A DNA stretch of 64,000 bases from an uncultured Prevotellaceae bacterium (lineage in GTDB: Bacteria; Bacteroidota; Bacteroidia; Bacteroidales; Bacteroidaceae): the NCBI GenBank assembly GCA_902761605.1, contig CACWLC010000018.1, positions 16,041 through 80,040 on the forward strand, written 5' to 3'. Position numbers and translations under genes: made by a program. The notes beneath the pieces are model-generated. The model was not told where the DNA came from and ran no database searches. It worked only from the letters and a program-made list of their open reading frames with translations. This document shows, piece after piece, positions 16,031 to 25,197 of this stretch (positions are counted from its first letter, which is position 1; every line of letters starts with the position of its first letter).

Positions 16031-16086
16031 CCACCCAAATGGGTGGAAAATCTATACTCTTATGCAAAATCCACCCTTTTGGGTGG
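16031..16086. promoter_or_regulatory. twin palindromic operators CCACCC-N4-GGGTGG
   Basis: Two perfect inverted repeats: CCACCCAAATGGGTGG at 16031-16046 and CCACCCTTTTGGGTGG at 16071-16086. Their centres are exactly 40 bp apart, about four helical turns, so two dimers would bind on the same face of the DNA. The centres are about 40 and 80 bp upstream of the + start site predicted from the -7 box at 16109. The high G/C arms stand out in an AT-rich spacer. Most likely bound by the adjacent LuxR-type response regulator; this is inference. Confidence 0.75.
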
Positions 16087-16108
16087 CTGTATCATAGGGA
16101 AAAACGAC

Positions 16109-16117
16109 TATCTTTGC
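16109..16117 (+). promoter_or_regulatory. -7 promoter box of the OmpA-like operon
   Basis: TATCTTTGC with no TTTG at -33. The downstream palindrome ends 22 bp before it, roughly in the -33 place, which suits activator-dependent transcription. Confidence 0.6.
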
Positions 16118-16153
16118 GGATATATGTGTTTAATTAATCAAAAACCAATAAAT

Positions 16154-17440
16154 ATGAAAAGACTATTATTAATTCTGATGGTGATGTTCGCTTTTGCAGT
16201 GAATGCTGATGCACAGGGATTCTTGAAGAGACTGAAAGAGCGTGCTATCAATGCTGCTGAGAACGCCGTAGAACGTAAGGTGGAACGTAAGGTCGACAAG
16301 GAGACCGACAAGGCGATGGACGACGTGCTCGACGGAAAGAAGTCAAAGTCCAGCAAGAAGAGCAAGAAGTCGAAGAACGACGATGCTGACGCCGAGGACG
16401 ATACGCCCGATGCTGTGGCTCAGAATCAGAAGAGCGACTTCGTTCGTGGTAGCGTGATTCTCTTCGAGGATGATTTTGCCAACGAGCAGCTGGGTGAGTT
16501 CCCTTCGAAGTGGGATATCAGCGACGGTAGTATCGAGGTCGCCTCTGTCAATGGCAAGAAGTATGCGCATAGCAATGCTCCGTCCAGCGTTTTCTCACCA
16601 TTGATGGAAAACATGCAGTCTTATCTGCCTGATGTCTTCACCCTTGAGTGGGATGTCTTCTATTGCAAGCCGGGCGATATTGACCAGGCAGCGCAGCAGA
16701 TTACTTTCTATTCTGGGAAGGATGAAGTCGGCTATATTTATTTGATGTTTCGCCCGGGTTCTCCTGATAGCTACGGTAACTATCGTCTTAAGAAGGGCGG
16801 AGGTTCTGGCGATGAGGTAGCTGGTCAGATTGAGTGGGATCATATCCAGAAATATGTCAAGCTAGGCCAGTGGAATCACTTTGCCATTTCGTTTAATAAG
16901 CGTGCTTTTAAGTACTATATCAACGGCAACCGTGTCATTAATCTTCCGAATGTGAAGGCTCCCAGTCGTTTTGAATACTACATTCACTACGGCGAATATC
17001 CCTATCGCGGCGTAGGCCATGTGGTCATTGCCAAAGGTGCTAAGGATCTTTATGAGAGAAATACTACAGACATGTCTGCCGTTGAGAAGGCTATTGCCGA
17101 GACGGGTAAGTTCGTGACTAACAATATCCTTTTCAAGACAGGCAAGGCTGATCTGCTGCCGGAGTCTATGGCTGAGATTCAGAAAGTTGCCGACTATATG
17201 AAGAAGAATCCGACGGCTCGCTTTGAGGTGCAGGGTCATACTGACAATCAGGGTTCTGACAAGATCAATGATCCTCTCTCTCAACAACGTGCTGAGGCTG
17301 TCGTGAAGGCTCTCGAAAGTCTGGGCTGCGATCCGTTTAATATGCGTGCCGTAGGTAAGGGCTCTCACGAACCTATTGCTGACAATAAGACCGAGAATGG
17401 TCGCGCCAAGAATCGCCGAGTAGAGTTTATTAAGAAATAA
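16154..17440 (+). CDS. OmpA-family cell-envelope protein, 428 aa
   Basis: Signal peptide at 1-20 (MKRLLLILMVMFAFAVNADA), then QGFLKRLKERAINAAENAVE, a lysine/serine-rich low-complexity stretch at about 50-80, a central beta-rich domain (residues 100-300; VILFEDDFANEQLGEFPSKW resembles a concanavalin-like fold), and a C-terminal OmpA domain (ILFKTGKADLLPESMAEIQ, VQGHTDNQG, LSQQRAEAVVKAL, NRRVEF) that binds peptidoglycan. First gene of a three-gene operon divergent from the two-component system and likely controlled by it. The ATG at 16154 is the only start downstream of the -7 box that gives a signal peptide. Confidence 0.88.
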   Translation: MKRLLLILMVMFAFAVNADAQGFLKRLKERAINAAENAVERKVERKVDKETDKAMDDVLDGKKSKSSKKSKKSKNDDADAEDDTPDAVAQNQKSDFVRGSVILFEDDFANEQLGEFPSKWDISDGSIEVASVNGKKYAHSNAPSSVFSPLMENMQSYLPDVFTLEWDVFYCKPGDIDQAAQQITFYSGKDEVGYIYLMFRPGSPDSYGNYRLKKGGGSGDEVAGQIEWDHIQKYVKLGQWNHFAISFNKRAFKYYINGNRVINLPNVKAPSRFEYYIHYGEYPYRGVGHVVIAKGAKDLYERNTTDMSAVEKAIAETGKFVTNNILFKTGKADLLPESMAEIQKVADYMKKNPTARFEVQGHTDNQGSDKINDPLSQQRAEAVVKALESLGCDPFNMRAVGKGSHEPIADNKTENGRAKNRRVEFIKK

Positions 17441-17467
17441 TAAAGTCAGTAACTTATTCATAAAGAG

Positions 17468-19081
17468 ATGAAGAAAGTTTTATTCTTGTTAGCTGTAGTT
17501 TTAATGTCCGATGCTACAGATGCCAATGCACAGGGATTCCTGAAGAAGCTGAAGCAGAAGGCCCAGGCCGCTGTCAGCAGCATCAAAGGTACAGATAATG
17601 AAGATAGTGAAGAGCAGCAGGATGCCGACAGCGACGAACCTGCCGATCCCTCAAACCTTACTGTGGCACAGGGCAGCGACATCGTGCCCAAGCGCAAGAC
17701 ATCAACCATCACGTGGGACGGCACCATCACTCCAAGTACGGCATCCACAGCAGCTGCCCTGATGAAGGAGCTGCCTGCTCTGCCATCAGCAGAGAAGATG
17801 GCACGCAGCTCGATGGAGGAGCGTGATGCCTATACACAGAAGATAGCCGCTGTCACCCTGCGTGCCGAGCAGTTGCAGAAAGGTACTGACGAGTGCTCCG
17901 ACGCAGAGATGGAAGCCCAGCGACAGAAATGGGAGAACAAGATACAGGATATGTTCGGTCTGACGAAAGAAGAGTTTGCCATCCTTAACGACGAGAATGC
18001 CAGCGAAGCCAAGAAGGAGCCTATCCGTCAGAAGATGCTGTCGAAGATAATGGGTACTGACGGTGCCGACATGGCTGAGATGAAACGCTTCGAGCAGATG
18101 AGCGAGAAGGAGCAGGAGGCATACATCAAGGCTCATCCTGACTTTATGCAGAGGATGATGAAGATAGGTCAGAACGCAGGCAGCTTCGCTAAGAAAGCCA
18201 ATCTGATGAATGCCGCTCTCAACGATTATACGGCTAAGTTGGGGATGCTCGCAATGGACTATTCGAAAACGATAGAACGTGAGGAGAACCATAGTTATGA
18301 AGGCATTGCCAGAAAATATAACACCAAACTTCAGAAACTGTATGCGCAAATATGCGATATTGACGATGCCTCACAGATTGACAAGCTCTATGCAGAGGCC
18401 GATGAGTTGCTCTATGAATATCGTCTGGAGGCAGCCAAAGAATATCGTGAATCGTTACGGCGCCAAATTGCCGAAGTAAAGAAGTTCGCTTCCGAGTATG
18501 CTCGTCTTTCTCAGGAGGTTATCGACAGTGGTGATCTGCCTGAGTGTGCTGTTGGACGTATGGACTTGAATGCTGTCATCATGGTTGGCAATCTGCTTGA
18601 CGAGGCTTATAAGGAACTTCCGGAACTGGAAGCTCAGCCTGTATGCATGGAGACCATTTACTCATTGCCTCAGGACTGGAGCTTTGGCTTGTGGGAGTGT
18701 CGTGGATTCATTGGGGCTGTAGATGGTTTCAAGGCTGGCGCCAACTGGCCGCTGCTTGCCGAAAAAGCTTTAGGCGATGAGAGAGAGTATGGAGTAGTAG
18801 AAAATGGCAAGTTCCGAAAGATCAGTGAATACGAACTGAAGAGCATAAACAAACAGGCCGACTTGCGTCAGAAGAATACTGACAAAACACGACAAAAACC
18901 ACCTTACGGAACCTACAAGAGCCGTAGTGGTCAGCGTATGGTAGAATACAGTAAAACAGGTGAGCTGATTGTCAACGGTATGACTTCATTTGCTCCTATC
19001 GCCTTCACAGCCAAAAGCAATTTGTTGGAGTGGATTATCCTGAGTGATAGAAATATCGTGAAGTGCACTTATAAGCTATAA
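17468..19081 (+). CDS. secreted coiled-coil protein of unknown function, 537 aa
   Basis: Signal peptide at 1-21 (KKVLFLLAVVLMSDATDANA) followed by QGFLKKLKQKAQAAVSSIKG, nearly the same N-terminal module as in the OmpA-like protein before it. Next is an acidic low-complexity segment (DNEDSEEQQDADSDE), then long alpha-helical stretches rich in Glu, Lys and Ala (residues about 100-380) that suggest coiled coils, and a C-terminal 150 residues with tryptophans (SFGLWECRGFIGAV). No catalytic motif recognised. Shared module and operon with an OmpA protein suggest an envelope role. It overlaps the next gene by one base. Confidence 0.75.
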   Translation: MKKVLFLLAVVLMSDATDANAQGFLKKLKQKAQAAVSSIKGTDNEDSEEQQDADSDEPADPSNLTVAQGSDIVPKRKTSTITWDGTITPSTASTAAALMKELPALPSAEKMARSSMEERDAYTQKIAAVTLRAEQLQKGTDECSDAEMEAQRQKWENKIQDMFGLTKEEFAILNDENASEAKKEPIRQKMLSKIMGTDGADMAEMKRFEQMSEKEQEAYIKAHPDFMQRMMKIGQNAGSFAKKANLMNAALNDYTAKLGMLAMDYSKTIEREENHSYEGIARKYNTKLQKLYAQICDIDDASQIDKLYAEADELLYEYRLEAAKEYRESLRRQIAEVKKFASEYARLSQEVIDSGDLPECAVGRMDLNAVIMVGNLLDEAYKELPELEAQPVCMETIYSLPQDWSFGLWECRGFIGAVDGFKAGANWPLLAEKALGDEREYGVVENGKFRKISEYELKSINKQADLRQKNTDKTRQKPPYGTYKSRSGQRMVEYSKTGELIVNGMTSFAPIAFTAKSNLLEWIILSDRNIVKCTYKL

Positions 19082-19857
19082 TGCCAAACGTAAAATACAT
19101 TTATATGCTGTGGCTATTGCTCGTGATGGGCAACGCCACAGCTTTTTCTGTCAATTACCCTAAGGTTTTTGGTAGTGACTGGACAGATGCAGAACGATAT
19201 GTCATTGAGCATCACGAGGCATGGAAAAAGGAATTCGATGTATTTGGGGTCGATGCACGTTTGGCTGAAGCTGTCGTGTTTCCTGAGCTTATACGTTATT
19301 CTTTCTGGAAGGATGAGATAGAGAAAGTGGCAGTCAATGGGCTATATGTCAAAAAAGGCAGGGATGGTGCTGATTTCTCTGTCGGAAGGTTCCAAATGAA
19401 ACCTTCGTTTGCAGAAAAAGTGGAACGGACCTGGAACTCTTCGCCTCTTGCACAAGAATATGGGTTTTCGTTTAATATTGCAGACAACGCTGAAGCTCGT
19501 CGCAGTCGTGTATTACGTCTAGGTACAGAGGAGGGACAGTGCCGATACCTTGCCATCTTCATCCGTCTTCAAGAGCTGCGTCTTCCACAACTGGCAAAAG
19601 TGTCTAGGAAACAAAAGGTGCGCCTTCTTGCCACAGCATATAATCGTTCGTTCTCTGCCTCATGGCTGTCTTTATGCCAGATTCAGTATGAACGCCATTT
19701 CCATACCGATGTTATCAAGACCCGAAGCACACAATTGTACTGCTATGCTGACATCGCTGAGAGTTTTTTTTTAAAATGCTCTAACCCTAACACGAATCTC
19801 GCGGAAGCCCTGTGTTTATCATACTTTCGCGAATTGTATACCCTAACAGAACCCTAA
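19081..19857 (+). CDS. secreted protein, possibly lysozyme/transglycosylase-like, 258 aa
   Basis: Hydrophobic signal at about 5-22, then a helical domain. EAVVFPELIRYSFW with a conserved-looking Glu, followed by SVGRFQMKPSFAEKVE, recalls the catalytic Glu and the GxxQ(I/M)xP segment of lytic transglycosylases, so a peptidoglycan-cleaving role is possible, but the match is partial and I am not sure. The last about 25 residues (from FFLKCSNPNTN on) are encoded by a run of eight Ts followed by CCCTAAC repeats; the original C-terminus has probably been replaced or extended. Starts on the last base of the preceding stop (TAATG). Confidence 0.65.
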   Translation: MPNVKYIYMLWLLLVMGNATAFSVNYPKVFGSDWTDAERYVIEHHEAWKKEFDVFGVDARLAEAVVFPELIRYSFWKDEIEKVAVNGLYVKKGRDGADFSVGRFQMKPSFAEKVERTWNSSPLAQEYGFSFNIADNAEARRSRVLRLGTEEGQCRYLAIFIRLQELRLPQLAKVSRKQKVRLLATAYNRSFSASWLSLCQIQYERHFHTDVIKTRSTQLYCYADIAESFFLKCSNPNTNLAEALCLSYFRELYTLTEP

Positions 19858-20172
19858 CATATCCCTCACCCAACCCTAACATTTTTAATTCTGTCGTTGT
19901 TTTTCAAAATAAGGTTACTATCTGGCTTTTGCTAATAGCCTATGAAAAACTTGTTGCTTGCCTATGTCGCAAATTTTCCCTCGCTGGGAATAAAAACGGG
20001 GTCTTGACGGCGTGTGAATATTGTTCAATAATTTCAAAATACAGTAAAGGTCTGCGTACTGAATAGGTGAGAGATGATGTTAGGGTTATGTTAGGGATAT
20101 GTTAGGGTTTCTGCCTTACCCTAACACGTCTAACAATCTTATTTCTAAATACTTGCCTTTTAAATGTTAGGG
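19785..20172. repeat. CCCTAACA repeat region with a 35-36 bp inverted repeat
   Basis: At least ten copies of CCCTAAC(A) or its complement. Arms at 19848-19882 and 20077-20112 are inverted copies of each other (about 30 of 36 positions alike), enclosing about 195 bp (19883-20076) in which I see no convincing gene. More copies lie outside the arms, and the left outer copies fall within the end of the preceding gene. No transposase and no clear target duplication. Confidence 0.65.
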
Positions 20173-20211
20173 AATGGCTCTTTTTTGTCAATAAGAGCAT
20201 AGTGTTGAGAA

Positions 20212-20283
20212 GTAATCTCGTCGGGCACGAGCTGTAATCTCATCAAGGATGAGCCGTAACCTCCTTAATGGTTTGCTTACGGC
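20212..20283. repeat. tandem 22-bp hairpin repeats
   Basis: Units at 20212-20233 and 20234-20255 start GTAATCTC, each with a small stem (CTCGT/ACGAG, then CTCAT/ATGAG), and a degenerate third unit begins at 20256 with GTAACCTC. They lie just downstream of the esterase gene (- strand). Confidence 0.6.
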
Positions 20284-20290
20284 TCTCTTA

Positions 20291-20308
20291 TAGTCCCACC
20301 CTATGGGA

Positions 20309-20311
<3 letters not shown>
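20291..20311. terminator. hairpin overlapping the esterase stop codon
   Basis: TAGTCCCA / TGGGACTA, 8-bp perfect stem, 5-nt loop, sharing bases with the stop codon of the CE1 gene. No T-run follows, so termination is uncertain; it may protect mRNA 3' ends. Confidence 0.45.
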
Positions 20312-21523
<1,212 letters not shown>

Positions 21524-21549
21524 CTATATAATTTTAGCTATTCATTGGT

Positions 21550-21582
21550 GCAAATATAAACATTTTATTTTAATTAGCCAAA
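21550..21582 (-). promoter_or_regulatory. promoter of the CE1 esterase gene
   Basis: On the - strand: TTTG (21582-21579), exactly 20 bp, TATATTTGC (21558-21550). A canonical Bacteroidetes promoter with a leader of about 28 nt. Confidence 0.8.
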
Positions 21583-21633
21583 GAAATGAACATAAATGTG
21601 AAATTACCGCTACCAGTTGTGCCTGTAGCATCA

Positions 21634-21667
21634 AAATAAATCCCTGCCAGGCGACAGGGATTTATTT
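21634..21667 (-). terminator. intrinsic terminator of the GH43 gene
   Basis: Perfect 13-bp stem AAATAAATCCCTG / CAGGGATTTATTT with an 8-nt loop, starting 2 nt after the GH43 stop. Confidence 0.75.
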
Positions 21668-21669
21668 GT

Positions 21670-23121
21670 TTAGTGTTTCTTGAAGTTCCACTTGGAGTTG
21701 TCGGAGTTGAAATCAAACTCTGCGAGGGTAGGAGTGGAGTCGCCTGCAGAATAGATACAGTATTTTGTATTAAACTCCTTTTGACCAGGAATAGCGAAGG
21801 GCATGATACGGTAAGTACCGTCTGTAAGCTGCTCTATCCACCAAAGCTGAGAATCCTCACCCTGAAATTCCTTTGTGGTAAGTTCGAGATTTGCTGTAGC
21901 TGTAAGGGCACGGTTGGTGCCTTCAATCTTTATCTCATAGAGAGGACCTGTAAGACGTCCGCCAGCCTCAGGACGAGGAATGATGGTCCAGTGCTGCCAA
22001 GGACGGAACATATAGTCGCTGCAACGAACAGCAATCTCTCCCTCCGGCCATGTGCCGATAACCTCTTCCAGTTTCTGGTTAGGGATGGGTTTTACAGGCT
22101 GCTTCATCTGCTCGCGGTTAAACCAACCCTGACGTTCCTGTTGCATACGAACAAAGTCTACACTCAGCTCAAGAGAGTATCCTCGTCGCTCTGACTCTAT
22201 CCAGAAATCACCACCTTTGAACAATTCGCCAGCTACAGGCCAGCCGTTTTTCCACAACAGAGGTCGGATGCCAAGAGTAGAACGTCCGCTAAGATCGAAA
22301 TCGGCCTCGAAGTGACAAGACATCACCTCTACGCCATCCTCGATGACGGTTCGTCCGAAATGTCCAGGACCGGTCTTGCGGTCACCAGCGGCAATAACCA
22401 TCTTTCCACCTCCGTGAAACATATCACGGCCAACATTGTCTATATATGGTCCCTCTACACTGCGAGAACGACCTACTACAATATTATATGTAGAGTTGAC
22501 ACCATCGCAGCAGGTACCGTGTGTGCCCAGCAGATAATACCAGCCATCGCGATACAGAAGGTCTGTAGCCTCACAGTCGATTGCGATATCCTTCTCTTTG
22601 TTACCCTTTACACGGAATCCTGTCTTTGGATCGAGCTCTATAAGACGGATGGTGCCGAAATAAGTACCGTAGCTTGCCCACAGACGACCAGTTGTGGGAT
22701 CTAAGAGCAGTCCCGGGTCGATGGCATCCTGATCTTCCATACCGTCAGAGGCGCATACCTCTACAGCCTCACTCCATTTGAAATCAGGCGACTTGGGGTC
22801 GAGGGTCTTGTTCCACATGGTGAGTATACGTCCTGCATGACCACCACCGAGTCCACCGCCTGTAGCACCATAGATACAAAGGTAACGGTCGCCTATCTTC
22901 ATAACGTCAGGAGCAGCTCCGCCACCAGGACGCTCTGCACCACTGTTCCAAGTCCAGCCGTCTTCAGAGATAAGACCTCCGCCACCTGTTCCAAAGGTAT
23001 AGTATTTGCCATCGCACTCAGCAATTGTCGAGGGGTCGTGGATATATGGTGCGCCGATTTGCGCCCTTATGGGGCTAAATAAAAAATATAAAATAAAAAA
23101 TAAAAAATATCTTGCTTTCAT
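21670..23121 (-). CDS. GH43 family glycoside hydrolase with C-terminal lectin-like domain, 483 aa
   Basis: A five-bladed propeller enzyme of the endo-arabinanase/arabinofuranosidase type. Catalytic-site blocks: IHDPSTIAECDGKYY (general base Asp), DAIDPGLLLDPTTG (pKa-tuning Asp) and CEATDLLYRDGWYYLL (general acid Glu); VMSCHFEADFD follows. The last about 130 residues (YEIKIEGTNRALTATANLE, QLWWIEQLTDGTYRIMPF) resemble a ricin-type carbohydrate-binding domain. The start is ATG 23121; a TTG nine bases earlier is less likely. The signal peptide core (YFLFFILYFLF) is encoded by an A/T short-period repeat. Four bases after the stop of the broken GH43 gene, so probably the same transcript. Confidence 0.88.
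   Translation of the reverse strand: MKARYFLFFILYFLFSPIRAQIGAPYIHDPSTIAECDGKYYTFGTGGGGLISEDGWTWNSGAERPGGGAAPDVMKIGDRYLCIYGATGGGLGGGHAGRILTMWNKTLDPKSPDFKWSEAVEVCASDGMEDQDAIDPGLLLDPTTGRLWASYGTYFGTIRLIELDPKTGFRVKGNKEKDIAIDCEATDLLYRDGWYYLLGTHGTCCDGVNSTYNIVVGRSRSVEGPYIDNVGRDMFHGGGKMVIAAGDRKTGPGHFGRTVIEDGVEVMSCHFEADFDLSGRSTLGIRPLLWKNGWPVAGELFKGGDFWIESERRGYSLELSVDFVRMQQERQGWFNREQMKQPVKPIPNQKLEEVIGTWPEGEIAVRCSDYMFRPWQHWTIIPRPEAGGRLTGPLYEIKIEGTNRALTATANLELTTKEFQGEDSQLWWIEQLTDGTYRIMPFAIPGQKEFNTKYCIYSAGDSTPTLAEFDFNSDNSKWNFKKH
23077..23110 (-). repeat. AAATAAAAAAT short-period repeat encoding a signal peptide core
   Basis: Runs of A broken by T at 6-8 bp intervals. Read on the - strand in frame they encode the Phe/Leu/Ile/Tyr hydrophobic core of the GH43 signal peptide. 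Confidence 0.6.
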
Positions 23122-23133
23122 AATCTTCAATGC

Positions 23134-25023
23134 TTATTTGTTAGTGCTTATTGTATAGCTTTTCACAGGGTTGCCTTTCTCATCGATGAAACGGGCACAG
23201 AGGTCGCTCAAACCGGGGCCGTTGATGACAGCACAGCGCAGGATATTGCGACCTTTCTTCAGAGTGAGACGTGGAGACATACCATCGTCCTCTACCATAC
23301 GCCTGTCGCCTTCGAGCAACAACACCTCTTCACCATTGATCCACCATTTTGAGGCTCCGTTTGATCCAGCTGCAAGTCGTACGTCAGAAATCTCTTCAGG
23401 ACAATCTATGTAGGTCACGATCCAGAACAGTGATCCGTAGGTCTGCTGGCCCCATTTCTCTGCGAAACGGAAGAGTTTTATGTTGTAGTTCTCGCTGTCT
23501 ATAGCATGCCAGGCAAGTGTCTGTTTGCCAGCTTTGACCTTCTGTCCATCCTTAGGCAGGATGGTCATCTGATCCTTGAAGTATGTCTTTGCGAGATTCT
23601 CTTCCAACCAGGTGTTAGTGAAGATAATGTTTGAACGGATGTCGTACTTTATGGGTTCAAGCAGCAGCCATCGACGGATGAAACCAGCTTCGTCAGGCTG
23701 TGCAGACTGTGCTGTCGCAGGCGAGAAGTACTTCGGACGATTCTTGAACTGAACATTGTCTACGCTGATGCCAGCATCGCCTTCAACGGTGATAACCAGA
23801 TCTGTAACACCTTTTGGAGTATAATCCAGAGGAGCAGTCAGAGAGAGCCACTGGTTACTGAAGTCACGACGGAACATTGCCGGCATGCCTGCAGGCGCCT
23901 CTGGCTTAACTGTCAGATCAACCTTGGCGATAATCTTTCCGTTAGCAGCTTTCTCGCGGATAAAGAACTTTGTGTTTTCAGATGCTTTCGCTTTAACAAT
24001 CACATATCCGTCGGTAATACAACTGAAATCGATATCATTATATCTCATCCAACTGCCCTTAACTGGGAGTGTGGCCTCAAAGCTTCGGAAGGTATTGATG
24101 GTATCGATGAGTTGTGTGGTGACATCGCTGCTGGATGCACTGAAACGGTCAATCTCGATCTTTTCTGTAGCTTTGTTGATACCTACGCCTCGCATTGTTG
24201 GTTTCACTTCTTTGATAGTACCATCGGCATTGAAGTATAACTTCTCTATGCATACAGAACGACGCTTGTCATCGCGTGGTGAGAAGTCGTTGTGATGATA
24301 GAACAGGTACCACTGTCCTTTGTAATTGATGATACTGTGATGATTCGTCCAACACCCATTCTCATGCTCAGCCATGATAATACCCTTGTATTCGTATGGT
24401 CCCATAGGATTCTTGCTCATGGCATATTTTCCCTTACATAAGGATAAGTAAGGTAATAGTTGCCGTTGTACTCGAAAGCGAACGGCCCTTCAGCCTGACG
24501 ATTCGGAAGTCCCTTGAGACAATTTACACCATACATCTCAAACTCGCGCTCACCCCATTTTACCTTTTCCTTTGGGGTGTCATCGGCTAATTCCTTCATA
24601 TTGTCCTTGAGCTTTGCGCAACGACCATTACCCCAGAAGATATATGCATTACCGTCGGAAGCCAGAAGAACGCATGGATCGATACCGTTGATGCCTTTTA
24701 TAGGCTCTGACTCACAAACGAAAGGTCCTTCAGGACTGTCGGCGATGGCTACTCCTACGCCAAATCCCATTCCTCCTTTAGGAGCAGAGGGGAAATAGAA
24801 ATAGTACTTCCCGTTTCTCTCAACACAGTCGGGTGCCCACATCGAATACCCAGTCCTGACGCTGTCCCTCAGGGGGCACAATGTCATGCGACGGGTAGAC
24901 GTACACCTTATTATTAAATACGCGTGCGGTAGGGTCAGCGCTGAACTGATCCCTGATAATCGGGTTCTGTGCCGACATCATCATCGGCATTCCCAGTAAT
25001 AACAATAATAGCTTTCTCTTCAT
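23134..25023 (-). pseudogene. GH43 family hydrolase broken by two out-of-frame deletions
   Basis: Three frames together make one GH43 protein. Piece 1 (25023-24820) has signal peptide, SADPTARVF and PSHDIVPPEGQRQDW. Piece 2 starts in a new frame with GYSMWAPDCVERNGKYYFYF and includes INGIDPCVLL and RQAEGPFAFEYNGNYY. Piece 3 takes over at 24420 with YAMSKNPMGPYEYKG and runs through a carbohydrate-binding region (residues about 100-220 of that piece) to 23134. At the first junction about 30 residues expected in GH43 enzymes between the DW and the YSMWAPD blocks are missing; at the second, a few codons between VREN and YAMSK. All three catalytic acids are still encoded. Promoter intact. Either real decay or assembly error. 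Confidence 0.85.
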
Positions 25024-25045
25024 CGTCAGTTAGAAATTAGATGAT

Positions 25046-25078
25046 GCAAAGTTAACCATAAATATGATATACTCCAAA
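25046..25078 (-). promoter_or_regulatory. promoter of the broken GH43 gene
   Basis: On the - strand: TTTG (25078-25075), 20 bp, TAACTTTGC (25054-25046). Canonical. Confidence 0.75.
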
Positions 25079-25131
25079 CTAATTAAGTGTAGTTATACAA
25101 TTATGATACACCACATATAGTTTGTGATACA
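25064..25131. promoter_or_regulatory. phased TGATA(C/T)A repeats between divergent hydrolase genes
   Basis: TGATATA at 25064, TGATACA at 25104 and TGATACA at 25125: spacings of 40 and 21 bp, close to whole helical turns. A candidate site for the transcription factor that controls this carbohydrate locus. Confidence 0.35.
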
Positions 25132-25161
25132 TATAATAAAACCCAAGTCGTGGTTTTTCCG

Positions 25162-25170
25162 TAACTTTGC
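25162..25170 (+). promoter_or_regulatory. -7 promoter box of the GH43-GH3-esterase operon
   Basis: TAACTTTGC, 27 nt before the ATG at 25198. No TTTG at -33, in contrast to the divergent promoter, so activation is probably needed. Confidence 0.6.
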
Positions 25171-25197
25171 ACCCGTAATAATTTTAAACTCCCCAAA

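Noticed and set aside
15899-16153. N-terminal extension of the OmpA-like protein through the regulatory spacer
   Set aside because: The frame is open by chance across the palindromes and promoter; the ATG at 16154 gives a normal signal peptide.
19785-20172. CCCTAA repeats as a telomere or replicon end
   Set aside because: They are interstitial, occur in both orientations and are flanked by ordinary genes, so a linear end is very unlikely.
20212-20283. Possible CRISPR array
   Set aside because: The units are contiguous, differ in sequence and fold as hairpins; there are no unique spacers and no cas genes in the window.
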